Origin: Selaginella tamariscina
Lineage: Eukaryota; Streptophyta; Lycopodiopsida; Selaginellales; Selaginellaceae
Reading direction: 5' to 3'
NCBI GenBank assembly: GCA_003024785.1
Contig: PUQB01000230.1
Location: 135,606-199,605, forward strand
Length of the DNA stretch: 64,000 nucleotides
Part shown: positions 34,747-46,947 of the stretch, in pieces
How the letters are laid out: every line of letters begins with the position of its first letter
Position numbering within the stretch: the stretch's first letter is position 1
Position numbers and translations under genes: made by a program
Notes under the pieces: model-generated
What the model was told of the DNA's origin: nothing
What the model saw: the letters and a program-made list of their open reading frames with translations, nothing else
Database searches by the model: none

Positions 34747-37669
34747 ATGGGGAACTTGGGTTGCCATACACACTACAAGCGCATAGGGCAAGAGAGTGTG
34801 CAGAGATATGTATCTACATTGAAGCAATGTAGCAAGACAAGGAACTTGGAAGGTGGCAAAAGGGTACATCTGGATGCAGTTGCGGCTGGGTTTCACACTG
34901 ACAAGTATGTAGTCGCTGCCTTGATCAGCATGTATACCAAGTGCGGGAGCATGAGCCAAGCCAGGGAAGTCTTTAACGGCACGGCCTACCGGGATATTGT
35001 TATCTGGAACTCTCTTCTCCTAGGATACGTGGAGAATGGGGAAAGCAGGGTAGCTTTAGAGTTGTTTCTTCAGGTTCATGAACTGTGAACCGAGCTCTAT
35101 CACGTATGTAGCTGTCATCAAGGCGTGTGCAGGTTCAGCCACGGAGAGAGGCCCAGACAAGCAGGTGTATCTAAGCAAGGGGATATTTATTCACAAACAA
35201 GTTAGAGACCGTATGCTTGAGTTTGATGTATTTGTGGCAACCGCACTGGTGGACATGTATGGAAATGCGGGAGCATGGAACGCGCTCGGGAGGTCTTTGA
35301 CAGAATGAGGCACAAGAATGTGGTTACATGGACTTCTCTATTGTTGGGATACGTGGAGAATGGGGAGAGCTCTACTGCTTTGGAGCTGTTCACAAAGATG
35401 AATTGCGAACCAACGCATGTCACCTATGTTGCGGTGTTGAAAGCATGTGCAGTCTTGGCTACAGAGAAGCAGTTTTATCTGCGCCAAGGTACTGCCATTC
35501 ACGAGAAGATTAAAGACCGAGGATATGATTCTAACATGATTGTAGCGAGTAGTTTGGTGGAAATGTACTGCAAATGTGGGTGCATGGAGCTTGCTCGAGA
35601 AGTCTTTGATGGGATGATCCGTAAGAATGTGATTACGTGGACTTGTCTGATGCTGGGATACGTGGAGAACGGGGAGAGCTTGAGAGCTTTGAATTTGTTC
35701 AGCAAGATGGACTGTGAACCGACACATGTTACCTATGTTGCTGCACTGAAGGCTTGTGCAGGCATGACTATTGAGGAGTCAGAGAAGCGGTTTTGTTTGC
35801 AGAAGGGGATTACCATCCATGAACAGATCAAAACCCGTGGACTTGAGAGCGACATAGTTGTGGCAAGCACCTTGGTGGACATGTACGGTAAGTGCGGTTG
35901 CATGCATCTTGCACGGGAAGTATTTGACAGGATGACCCAGAAAAATGCAGTTACATGGACATGTTTGCTTCTAGGATACGTCGAGAACGGGGAGAGTGCC
36001 ACAGCTTTGGAGTTGTTCAGCAAGATAGACTGCAGACCGGATGTTTTAACATATGTCGCAGCATTGAAGGCATGTGCGGGTCTTGCTATGGAGAAAGCGT
36101 CAAGGAAGCAGTTCTGTCTGGAAAAGGGGATCACAATTCATGAACTACTCAAAGACAGTGGATTGGCTGGTAACGTAGTTGTTGCAAGCGTCTTGGTGGA
36201 CATGTATGGAAAATGTGGGAGCATACATGGAGCCAGGGAGGTGTTTGATGATATGGTACATAAGGATGTTGTTACATGGACCTCTCTTCTTCTGGGATAC
36301 GTGGAGAACGGGAAGAGCTCCGTAGCATTGGGTTTATTCACTAGAATGGACAGTGAGCCGACTCATGTCACATATGTTGCAGTACTGAAGGCGTGTGCGA
36401 GTGTCGCTACGGAGGGAGAGTCGGAGAAGAAGCAGCTGTGTTTGCCAAGGGAATTGCCATTCACGAACGAGTGAAAGAGCACGGATTTGATTCAAATGTA
36501 GCTGTGGCGACCACCTTAGTGGACATGTACGGGAAATGTGGGAGCATGGAGCATGCCCAGGAAGTGTTTGACAGAATGGTTCATAAGAATGCTGTTACAT
36601 GGTCCTGTCTTCTTTTGGGATACGTGGAGAACGGGGAGAGCTCAGTAGCTTTGGAGTTGTTTGCTGAAGTGGATTGCGAGCCTACGTGCGTTACATATGT
36701 TGCTGTACTGAAGGCATGTGGGAGTTTAGCTACACATAACGAGGCTGAGAAAGAGCTTTATCTGGAGAAGGGGATTGCCATACACAAGCAAATCAAGGAC
36801 CATGGATATGATTCGGACGTACTTGTGGCAAGCTCCTTGGTTGATATGTATAGCAAATGTGGAAGCATGCAGAGGTCCCGAGAGGTCTTCAATAGCACGG
36901 CTCATCGTGATGTAGTATGGAACTGTATACTTCTGGGGTACGTGGAGAATGGGGAAAGCTCCAGAGCTTTAGAGTTGTTTATTGAGATGGATTGTGAAGC
37001 AGACAGTTTGACATATGTTGCTGTACTGAAGGCAAGTGCATGTCTGTGTGCATTACGAGCTGGAGAATGGATTCATGCTACAGTTTGTAAGCTGGGACTG
37101 GATGAAGAACAGGTAATAGTGAACACCTTGATAGACTTCTATGGGAAGTGTGGGAGCGTATATATGGGTGAGGAATATTCAACAGCATGTCTTCTGCAGA
37201 TATTGTCTCCTGGAATGCCTTGATAGCAGGGTATAGTTCACTAGGGGAGTCCTTACAGGTGTTTAGCTTGGTAAAGAATGTACTTGAAGCTGGTCTGGAG
37301 ATGAATGCGATTACATTCACTTGTTTATTGACAACTTGTAGCCGCGGGGGTCTTGTAGAAGAGGGTAGGAAGTACTTTGAGTGTATGGCTAGGTATAGGA
37401 TCGTTCCATGCGTGGAAAACTATAACTGTGTGGTTGACATGCTGGGTAGAGCTAACAGGTTAGAGGAGGCATTACAGATAGTGAATAGTATGGGTTCTAA
37501 AGCTAACTATATTACATGGAGGACTTTGTTAGGGGCATGCAGGAAATGGAAGAATGTAGAGGTGGGTAAAGTTGCTTTTGATGCATTATTGGGCGAGGAT
37601 ATCAATGGTGGGAGTGCGTATGTTTTACTGCGTGATATATACGGTACGTGTGAACACCAAGGAATATAA
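34747..37669 (+). CDS. PLS-class pentatricopeptide repeat protein, E-type C terminus, four frame breaks
   Basis: RNA-binding organelle protein, normally involved in editing or processing of chloroplast or mitochondrial transcripts. Intronless. Starts MGNLGCHTHYKR at 34747 and continues as many tandem PPR units of the form VASTLVDMYGKCGCM...AREVFDRM, NAVTWTCLLLGYVENGES, ALELFSKIDCRPDVLTYVAALKAC. The last part (37187-37669) reads IVSWNALIAGYSSLGES, TCSRGGLVEEGRKYF and WRTLLGACRKWKNVEVGK, an E domain; no DYW deaminase follows. Frame changes occur near 35074, 35266 (AAAA shortened to AAA in GKCGS), 36437 and 37165. The repeats on each side fit exactly, so the gene is either recently inactivated or affected by sequence errors. 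Longest single frame: 35275-36474. Confidence 0.85.
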
Positions 37670-40196
37670 ATAGATTCAATTTAGTTAATATCGTATCTTA
37701 GATAGAAAAGTATTAACTCAAATTTGAATATTAATCATATATGATTGAAATTTACATATTTGAAATTATGTATTCAATCGTTTAACCGAATGCATGACGT
37801 GTAGTTGTGTATATAACTATTACACACAATGGGTTAAGCTTAATCAAACAAGCATTTAAATAAGTAATTATGTCTTGTTTATAGAAATATGATAGAAATT
37901 CATAACACTTTTAAAAATGAGTCGAGTCTAATCAAATATATTATATACCGAATGACATTGACATGTATTATTTATAGAAATGTAATAAGAAATTTATAAC
38001 ACTTTTAATTAATTTATATTAAAATACATGTTTGATGAATAAAGATAATTTTGTGTATATCACATCAATCTGTATTAAGATGCATGTTCTATGAATAAAA
38101 TAATTGTTTTGTTAGTAGTCGATATGATATTTAATGATGAAAAATCGTGATATATACATAAAAAGCACTACAAATCGCAAATGATTTTAAATTTATCCCA
38201 ACAAAATATAATAAATCTTCTTACATTTATAATTAATTTATTTAACATGTATAAGCACTATTTTTTATTTCTTCTGTTTTGAATTTTAATATTTGGATTT
38301 TAATCTTGATTTTAAATATTATAAATCTGAATAATCTTAATTCATTTAGTAATTCTCATATTTTGGATTTTGAATTTTAATATTTAAAAATTTAATTTAA
38401 TTTTTATTATTTTTGTTCAAGAAGACTATTTTATAGCCTCTTGTTCAAATAACATTATTTTGTTAAATATAATAACAATGTGTTTAAGTAATATTAAAGA
38501 TAATCTTTGAATCGATTTCTTTTTATGATTTTTTTCTTTTTGTAAAAAAAATTAATTTTCATTTAGTTTAAGTTGGTCTAATCCATTGCATCCATATAGT
38601 TTAAGGTTTACTTTATTAAGAATTATATAATTTATTTATAAATATTAAATCAACATTCAATATATTAAAAAATTATATCAACCTAAAAGTTTAACAATAA
38701 CAATAAAGTAACATTTAATATGAGAGACTTACATTAAATTAAAATGTTTAATAGTAATATATTAAATAATATAAAATTAAAAAGTGACATTCATGAAAGT
38801 GCATCAAAATCAATCATTATTAATTCAAGATTTATGTATCACTTCGAAGTTTTATAAATAATATTTAATATAAAAACATTATTAAAGTATAATTATATTG
38901 TAATAAGTTTTTAAATAAAAAATTTAATTACTTAAAATCAAGTTAATAAGTGTTATAGAATGTATATTAATGAATTAATATAAGATTATAAAGATATATA
39001 AGGTTGTAAAATGAAAATGTTTAAAATCATATGTAAATAAAATGAAGACGTTTAAAATTTTAAATAATAATAAATAGTGATTCCACTTAACTTGAATAAA
39101 TATTTAAATAATATACAGCTATAATATTTGGAATTCACATTATTTATTTAATAAATAAATAATTATTTATAGTAGATCATGTTATTTATTATTAGACAAA
39201 TGTGTTATTTTAAATTTCTTTTATCTTTTTCAAACTTAAATTTAAGATTTTACAATTTTTAAGATTATTATTGCATTCTTATTAAAAATGATAAATTAAT
39301 TAATTTTAACTATATTTATCTCATATATAATCATATACCAAGTTGTTGTTTGTTAAAATTTAAAAATCTTATAATGTAATTAATCAAGATTAATCATACA
39401 TACGTATATAAATATCTTTAACACGCATGGTTGTTCAATTTAATAAAAACTAAAATTTATAAGTTGTTTAACTAAACATTTATTATAGTGTATATACATA
39501 ACATTTATATATAAGTTAATTGTGTTTCATTTCATACAGCTAATAAAAAAGAAATAAAGTAAAACTAAGCAATATTAAAATATTATATTTATATTTAGTT
39601 TGATAACGTGAATACCACAAGAATTATTATTAATTATATCATTTTTAACAAACTTGAACATCATTTAATAAATAATAAGGCATGATGTTTAACATTCAAT
39701 TTAATAAATTTTATTCATAATAACATATGAATTTTTCGAGAACTTTTGTGTTAAATTGAAATATCAGTTGTTCATGAAATATAAATGTTATAAATCAATT
39801 CTTAAAAATACATGAACAAACTTTGGTTAACTCAAATGAAAATGGATTGCCATATATAACCGTTAAAATAATTATTATTTATATGTTAATAATAAAATAT
39901 ATATTTAAAACATAAAACCTCCTCCATTGTGATTGATTTGAAAATAACAAATAAAAATAAAAAATAAAACAAGAATAATGAATACATAAATAAAATAAAA
40001 TATGATTACCAATCAATAAATAACAAAACAAGAGATATTTTTTATTACATGTTTTGAATGCTACATGACATGCATATGACATGGGCATTGCCACATGCTA
40101 CCACATCATTACCATGTGGCATTATGTTCCTTGGGTTGATTAGTGGCAATTGATTAAGTAAATTGCCTGACACAAATTACATGTACAAAACTCAGA
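37670..40196. other. 2.5 kb AT-rich desert between convergent PPR genes
   Basis: Extremely AT-rich, full of AATATT/TTTAAAT runs, no ORF over 70 codons that looks coding, no obvious tandem array and no TE domain. Serves as the shared 3' region of the two PPR genes. Confidence 0.7.
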
Positions 40197-40197
40197 C

Positions 40198-40243
<46 letters not shown>

Positions 40244-40244
40244 A
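40197..40244. repeat. (CT)n(CA)n compound microsatellite
   Basis: CT dinucleotides followed by CA dinucleotides directly after the stop codon (minus strand) of the PPR gene at 40251-42175. Confidence 0.95.
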
Positions 40245-40250
40245 ATGCAC

Positions 40251-42175
40251 CTATAGTATTGCTTTGGCACTGACACGAATCTTCTCCATCAACAAGTAAG
40301 CAGCAGCATCTGCTTTCCCCATCTTCAACAATCTCTCATATATAACGTTTGCAATCTGTACGTTATTCCACTTTGAGCACGCCCCCAGTACACTCCTCAA
40401 TGCCACTTGCATTGCATCTACAGACGTCTCTTCAGGCATTGCATTCACTATACCACGGCTGCCTCCAACCTGTTTGCACGACCCAGTGCATCCACCATGC
40501 AAATGTAGTGCTCAATACACCTCCCTGCAAAACGTTTCGTGTGTGTGTGTGTGTGTGTGTAAGAGAGGACGTACGTACCTTGCTCTTCGAAGTATATCTT
40601 CCCCACGTCTGCAAGTCCCGCATGACTACATGCAGTGAGTACACAAACCAATGTGACATTGTCCGGATATAAACCTTCTTCCTGCAAGCTTTGGAGAGCA
40701 TCAAATACGTGTCTGGAACTCTCTCTCCCGTGTCTGCCCCATGTCGACATTAATGAGTTCCACGCAACAAGGTCCCTCGAAGGAAGCAAGTCGAACACGA
40801 ACTGGGAGAAGTCTACATTACCACACTTGCCATACACATCTATAAGAGCATTTGTCACATCTATGTCCACGTTATATCTACAAGCTTCCCCATGAACACT
40901 CTTTGCATCTCCAAGAGCCGGTACACTGCCACATACCTTGAGTGCTGCTGCATAACTCGGACCATCAGGGCTGTGTACCATCCACATCGAACTTAATAGC
41001 GGCAGTGCAAACTCCACAGAACACCCGTTTTCCACGTATCCCAATAAGAGTGTTGTCCATGAAACCGCATCGTGAACGCGCATCCGATCGAAAACTTCTC
41101 TAGCACCCGTCATGCTCCCACATTTGGAGTACACACTGATCAGTGTGTTTGACACGAAACACTCGTAACACGCATCTGTCTTTGCAACTTGCGTGTGTAT
41201 ACTCATAACAGTCTCTAGAGTTCGTAGTTTCGTCTCTCTCTCTCTCGTTACATGTCCATTACATGCCTTGAGTGCAGAAACGTACACAGGAACATCCGGA
41301 ATGCATCCTTCGAACCGCATCAGATCGAGAAGCTCCAAGGCTCTGTCTTCGTGACCGAGTTCCGTGTATATCCCCATGAGCGAAGTATACGAAACAACAT
41401 CTCGGACAGGCATCTCCCAGAACAGACGCTCGGCATCTCTTAAGCTACCGCATCTCGCATAAGCATCGACAAGTGCACTAGCAAAGTAAACTTCCAAATG
41501 AAATCCATATTCCGCTGCTCGAGTATGTAACTCTATCACCTTCTGTAGAGATTTCACAGCGGAACACGCCTTTAAACCGATGGTAAACGATATACAGTCC
41601 GGGTCACGTATAGACTCAAACATCTCTAGGCACGAGTGAGGGTCGTCGTTTTCCATATATCCGGACATCATTGCGTTCCAAGTGCCTAAGTCGTGATAAA
41701 CCATCCTGTCAAAGACCCTGCGTGCGTCTACCACGCTTCCACATCGAGCATACATACTTATCAGTGTGCATGCAACGTATAGCTCGTTGTGTAACACACA
41801 CTCCTTGGCAAAGGCGTGTATGGCTTTCCCTTCTTCGAGGGCACCTTCTTCTCTAGTACAAGCCTTGAGTGCCGCTACGAGTGTCCGAGAATCTAAAAGA
41901 GGAGTAACCCGATATATAGTCAGTCCGTTTTCACCTTGCCCGTTCTCCACGTATCCCATGATGAGTACATTCCAAGAGACAATGCTCCGTGGGTACATGT
42001 TATCGAATACACTCTGAGCTTCCAGTATAGAACCGCATTTCCCATACATGTCTATGAGTGTGTTTGCAATGAATATGTTGGAGACATACCCAGAAGTGAT
42101 GGCTTCTGCGTGGAGTTTCCTGCCCTTGTAACATCCCTTGTTTGCTGCACCATTTTAAAGCGGATATGAGATCAC
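40251..42175 (-). CDS. PLS-class pentatricopeptide repeat protein with one intron, two frame breaks
   Basis: Organelle RNA-binding protein of the same fern-like style as 34747-37669, converging on it. The main frame (from 42049) reads MYGKCGSILEAQSVFDNM, GTWNAMMSGYMENDDPHS, FASALVDAYARCGSLRDAER, VSWTTLLLGYVENGCS and LTACSHAGLADVGKIYFEE. A 63-base GT-AG intron (40578-40516) then joins GEQ to GRCIEHYICMVDALGRANR. A frame break near 40459 precedes the E-domain end: MPEETSVDAMQVALRS, VLGACSKWNNVQIAN, VYERLLKMGKADAAAYLLM, stop at 40251. Upstream of 42049 coding text continues (LHAEAITSGYVSNIFIANTL) and, after a break near 42120, ISALKWCSKQGMLQG; no in-frame ATG was found, so the start is unknown. 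No DYW domain. Confidence 0.82.
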
Positions 42176-42349
42176 GGATGTTTGTGTCGTGTTGGGAGAG
42201 TTGAGTAGTTTAAGAAAATGTTTAGTTGCATGTTGTATCTTCCATTGCATTACTTGTCATAAGTAATGAGTTAATGAAAGGTTTAGGGTTCTTATAACTA
42301 CACTAATGATAGTGTTCTTGAGAAATTATGCCACAGAAATGTACAGAGT

Positions 42350-42434
42350 ATGGGATATTCAACATTCTCACAGCGAGCACTGTTGCGAGCGCCACTATGG
42401 AGGGGGAAGAAAGGCCTCGGATTGGAAGCACAGC

Positions 42435-42468
<34 letters not shown>

Positions 42469-43352
42469 TGCATATGTATATATGATTTATATAATAATAT
42501 TTGTATTGTATTTATATATTGGTGTAAAACATATGTACCCAAAACTTCATTGAATTAATTATAATAATTAGTTAAACTTATAAATTTAATTTATAGTATT
42601 ATTAGCATTAGTAAATCATTTTAAATATTAAAATGTAATTTTTTAAATAACTATATGGCACTCAATTCTTAGTTAAATATATAAATTTAAGTTAGAGTTT
42701 ATTAGTATTAGTAAATCATTATATTAAAAAAAAAAACCAAATAACTATAGATGGCACTCATTGATGTATCAATTATTTTAATTATAATAATTAGTTAAAT
42801 ATATAACTATAACAGGCAGTGATGGCACTCATTGTATTTCAATTCTTTTAATTATAATAATTAGTTTAATATATAAATTTAATTTATAGTTTTATCAGCA
42901 TTAGGCATTAGAAAATCATTTAAATATTATAAAAAAGCAAATGTTTTAATTTTTTTAAATAACTATAACAGGCAGTGATGGTTTTAATTATACTGATTAG
43001 TTAAATATATATATTTAATTTATAGTTTTATTAGCATTAGTAAATCATTATCAATATTATAAAAAGCAAATGTAATAATTTTTTAAATAACTATAAAAGG
43101 CAGTGATGATTCTTTTAAGTATAATAATTAGTTAAATAGATAAACTTAATCATTATTAGTAAATCATTATAAATATTATAAAAATGCAAATGTTATAAAT
43201 AACTATAACAGGCAGTGATGGCACTCAAGTTGGCTAAGGGCAATCCTGTGAAGATGGCTCATGTATTCTCCACAAGGATATCCCGCATGATCAAGATCGA
43301 CCATCTCGCTGTGCTTCACGAGTTACAACAGGAAAATGAGGTGGATGCTCTC

Positions 43353-43442
<90 letters not shown>

Positions 43443-44079
43443 TAGCAGTTGTTTATGTGTATTTAGTTATTTACGTAAATGTATGTGATGGTATTATAGA
43501 CACCCACAAACACGCTCACACGGTATATTATGAGTATATTACTATACGTAGATACACACACATGTATGTATTGCAGGTGTATGAACAGGCGAGGAAGGAA
43601 GTATGGTATAAACCGAATATCCCACTACACAGGGATATGCTAAAAACTTTAGCGAGAAATGGAGAGTGGAGCAAGTTTTCAAGCTTCTTAAATTGATCAA
43701 TGAAGAAAGAGTGGAGCTCCATATGATAATGTTTTTAGAAGTCATCGAGTTATTCATTCAATGTAGCTTATTCGATGATGCTATCAAGGTATTATTATTA
43801 TATATAATAATCATGTATATGTTTACACACACACACACACACACACCTGTGTATACATATGCAGGTGTTTGAGCTAATGAAGGGTTCGGAATGCCGCCAA
43901 ACGCGAGAGTTTATAGAACAATTATAAACCAGCTTAACAAGCATGATCAATTTGATTTATCAGCTAAACTAGAGAAGGAGCTTCAAGAGTATGTTATAAA
44001 AACCTTTGGTAAGGACAGTGTTGCTCCTATTATGGGTCCTTTACCACGTTGGGGTAGGAGGCAGCCAGACAACAACTAG
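42350..44079 (+). CDS. THA8-like small PPR protein, two frame breaks
   Basis: Short P-class PPR of the THA8/At1g62350-like group, organelle RNA-binding proteins linked to intron splicing and thylakoid biogenesis. Exons: 42350-42436, 43212-43355, 43577-43788, 43865-44079. Exon 1 encodes a basic transit-like peptide (MGYSTFSQRALLRAPLWRGK). Exon 2: ALKLAKGNPVKMAHVFSTR, ISRMIKIDHLAVLHELQQ, ENEVDALK. Exon 3: VYEQARKEVWYKPNIPLHRD, MLKTLARNGEW, then after one missing base near 43673 FKLLKLINEERVELHM. Exon 4: VFELMKG, one missing base near 43890, then MPPNARVYRTIINQLNKHDQ, FDLSAKLEKELQEYV and a tail PLPRWGRRQPDNN. Intron 1 (775 bases) holds a tandem array copied from its own acceptor. Confidence 0.85.
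42651..43225 (+). repeat. Tandem array derived from an intron-exon junction
   Basis: The true junction at 43204-43225 reads CTATAACAG|GCAGTGATGGCACTCA. Copies precede it at 42651 (CTATATGGCACTCA), 42744 (CTATAGATGGCACTCA), 42808 (CTATAACAGGCAGTGATGG, with CACTCA after it), 42963 (CTATAACAGGCAGTGATGG) and 43091 (CTATAAAAGGCAGTGATG). Each is preceded by similar AATTAGTTAAATATATAAATTTAATTTATAG text, so the unit is about 60 to 155 bases and includes the branch-region, acceptor and first codons. Confidence 0.8.
43356..43442. repeat. (TA)n(GA)n microsatellite
   Basis: Starts right at the donor of exon 2 of the THA8-like gene, so the donor is followed immediately by repeats. Confidence 0.95.
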
Positions 44080-45762
44080 TGGAATACGTATATGTAAGTA
44101 CGTGTGTACGTATTTGACGATACGCACCTACCAATATATAATGTACTATGCTTTGGACAGTTTCTCTTTATTGACGTGTATTCGAACACAAGTCGTGTTC
44201 CGTATTATATGCCTTTGTACACACGCTGGCGTATGTCTGCATACGTATTATGTATGTCAATCATGGACGTTGTGTGTGTGTGTGTGTGGAGAGAGAGACA
44301 GACAGACAGACAGAGAGAATATGTATAGCAACAAGAGGCACCACTTGTGTGACTTCCTGTGTTACACACACACGCACGCACACGCACACGCACGCACACA
44401 CTTTTATACATCATTCTCGATATATTTACGATGGTTTCAGATGGACAATCCCAAGCAGCAGTTTGCTAAAGATCAACAACCGTCATAAATTACAAAAATA
44501 AAAAAAAAAAATATAATAATGACGTCATGCAGTTGTCATTCATCAGACTGTTAAACGGTGTCCGTCACCTTTTTTTTCTTTTCTCTTTCCGTTCAGTTAA
44601 GGGGTCCTACATGTCAGCATGGTATATTCCAAGTTTTTAGTATGACGTGGATTGAGCAACAAACACAAATTGGATAGGTGCCGGGTACGAATCCATGCAC
44701 AACAGTAACAAGAAATAATTACGGATGGATTACTTAGAACACGACCCCTCAACTTCTAAGATTTTTCTTAAGTATTTTTTAATGGTCTCGATGTAACAAC
44801 GTAACAAGTATAATTTCCCATATGAACTGTCATTGCTTACGTCATCATGTATATAACATTACTCTCTAGGCAGTATATAGTATATTCTACTGCAGCATTC
44901 CCCTTATAAGTCAAACCCTACCACCCTAGTATAATTAGGGTAACTGCAGTATAATTAGGGTAAGAATTCACCACCAAAATTAGATTTTTCTGCAGTATTT
45001 TATATGTAAATATCTTAAATATTCTCACTTTGTACGAAGGAAATGTCGCAATCTGGATGGTTTTTCGCGTGTCCAACTACCTGATTTCCTGTAGATCTAT
45101 CTGCCCGGGTATACTTTGGAGCACTGTAACATCTGACCATGCAGATCTATCCATCTGTCTAACTATCCCGATCTTGAGGGGCTTAATATCCCATTAATCA
45201 TTTCCCTTATCATTATCTAACCATTTCGGCATACTATCTGTGGCCCTGGAATCCCACGAATCCCATCGTACTAACATGGGGCCATCCCTGTATAAAACCA
45301 TCACATGCTTACATATGGTCCCCACATTCCCGCATTTATCACGTCTTATGGAATGTCTCATACACATACATGCATCCCGTGCGTGTACACAAAGTCAACA
45401 GCGTTGTTTATACACGTAAATACATGCACATTCATTAGTTAGGGTTAAACTTGCAGTGCAAGGGAATGATCGAGTGCATGTGCATGTAAGTTGTCCTTAC
45501 GTAGCCACACCAAGAATTGAAAGCTCGGAATGCGATGTGTTCCTTGATCGTGGTCACCGGCGTTCAAGGCGCTGACGACTTCAGCTGCGATGTCTGACAC
45601 TTTGATGCAAACAGGACGAGAAATATACGTATGTGTACACATTATATATATATATAAAAAGAAGGAAATAATTAGCTGCTAAACTCCCTTGAACAGATTG
45701 TTAGTATAAATCCCAAAGCTGATAACTGTACAGTGTATTGTGTGTGTATCTCTCTCTTATGT
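44080..45762. other. Intergenic region and promoter of the MYB gene
   Basis: No gene supported. Contains a transcribed-looking 3' region to about 44500 with (GACA)n, (GT)n and (CACG)n repeats, an AGTATAATTAGGGTAA doublet at about 44928-44965, and GC-richer text up to the MYB start. A minus-strand open frame at 45445-45642 has no recognisable similarity. Confidence 0.5.
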
Positions 45763-46947
45763 ATGGGGCGGCACTCGTGCTGCCAGAAACAGAAATTGCG
45801 CAAGGGGCTATGGTCTCCGGAGGAAGACGAGAAGCTTATCAAGTGCATTACCAGTTATGGTCACGGCTGCTGGAGTAATGTACCTAGACTGGCAGGTATA
45901 TAATTCACTGTGTGTATGTTGTTATAAACACACACCACTTACTGCAATGTGTAATTCAAGGACTGGAACGATGTGGAAAGAGCTGCAGATTGAGGTGGAA
46001 GAACTATCTCCGGCCCGACCTTAAGAGGGGAGCATTCTCATTACAAGAGGAGAAGCTGATTATCGACCTTCACGCAATTGTTGGTAACAGGTTGAGATTT
46101 CTTATACAATTTGTAGATTAAACATGTACATGTTTAAGATGGTTTAGAGATAAGTAAAACTTGTTTATGTTTCAGGTGGTCTCAGATAGCCACACAGCTC
46201 CCAGGCAGGACAGACAACGAGATAAAGAACTTCTGGAACTCCTGCATAAAGAAGAAACTGAAGCGGATGGGAATCGACCCCAAGACACATAAGCCCATCA
46301 TCCAGGAGGGTGGCATAGGGAAGAACCTCCCACAGTTCCACTGCGAAGAGCTAGCGTCATTCAGAGCTTCTAGTTCTATAGAGTCCGACTCTTCTCAGTC
46401 CCATACGGAGAAAAACCCAGGTATTCCCAGCCATATGTTCGGGGACGTCCGTTATAGTGATCATTCTTCGAGGCTCCACCGAAGTTACTCAGATGTTCAC
46501 GAGGGAGCACTTCAGCACACCCATGGGCAAGATTCTACCTCATACACAACTGCTGATGTGGCAAGGAAGATGCTGCTGAGGAACTACTCTGACAGTAACA
46601 TACTCTTGATGGAGAAACACGATTCAGATACACAGTATACCTCGACCAATACTCCGTATACATACACGTACTGCGACTCCACTTCTACTATACCAATTGC
46701 TCCCTTCAATCCAATAGATCACGTCTCGTTTGGAGAGGCGTCTAGGTTTGACCAACGGCTCATACCGGTGGTATGTTTTCGTTAACCATGGATTGTGGTA
46801 ACGCTGAAGGAATGTCTTGGGACTCATACAGTGTAAGGGAATTTGCAAAGATACCGTTTGGTTTTGATAATGGTGTCAAGTGTGAGCTCTCTCAACAACA
46901 GGTTAGCGATTGGCACTCGTCTTTGGCTGCAGCACTCGAGCATGTGT
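45763..46947 (+). CDS. R2R3-MYB transcription factor, MYB61/MYB50/MYB86 type
   Basis: Nuclear DNA-binding regulator; this clade controls secondary wall, lignin and guard-cell programmes in seed plants. Exons 45763-45895, 45961-46090 and 46176 onward, the conserved R2R3 intron positions. Signature [20 protein letters not shown] opens R2, with [12 protein letters not shown]3 reads [60 protein letters not shown] and [20 protein letters not shown]. The first frame stops at 46785 just after LIPVVCFR, but the next frame carries on [18 protein letters not shown] and ends [14 protein letters not shown] at 46947, so one base is probably missing near 46770 in the regulatory tail. The DNA-binding domain is intact. 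Confidence 0.9.

Noticed and set aside
45445..45642. 65-codon minus-strand frame near the MYB gene
   Set aside because: GC-richer but without similarity, splice context or conserved motif that I can recognise.
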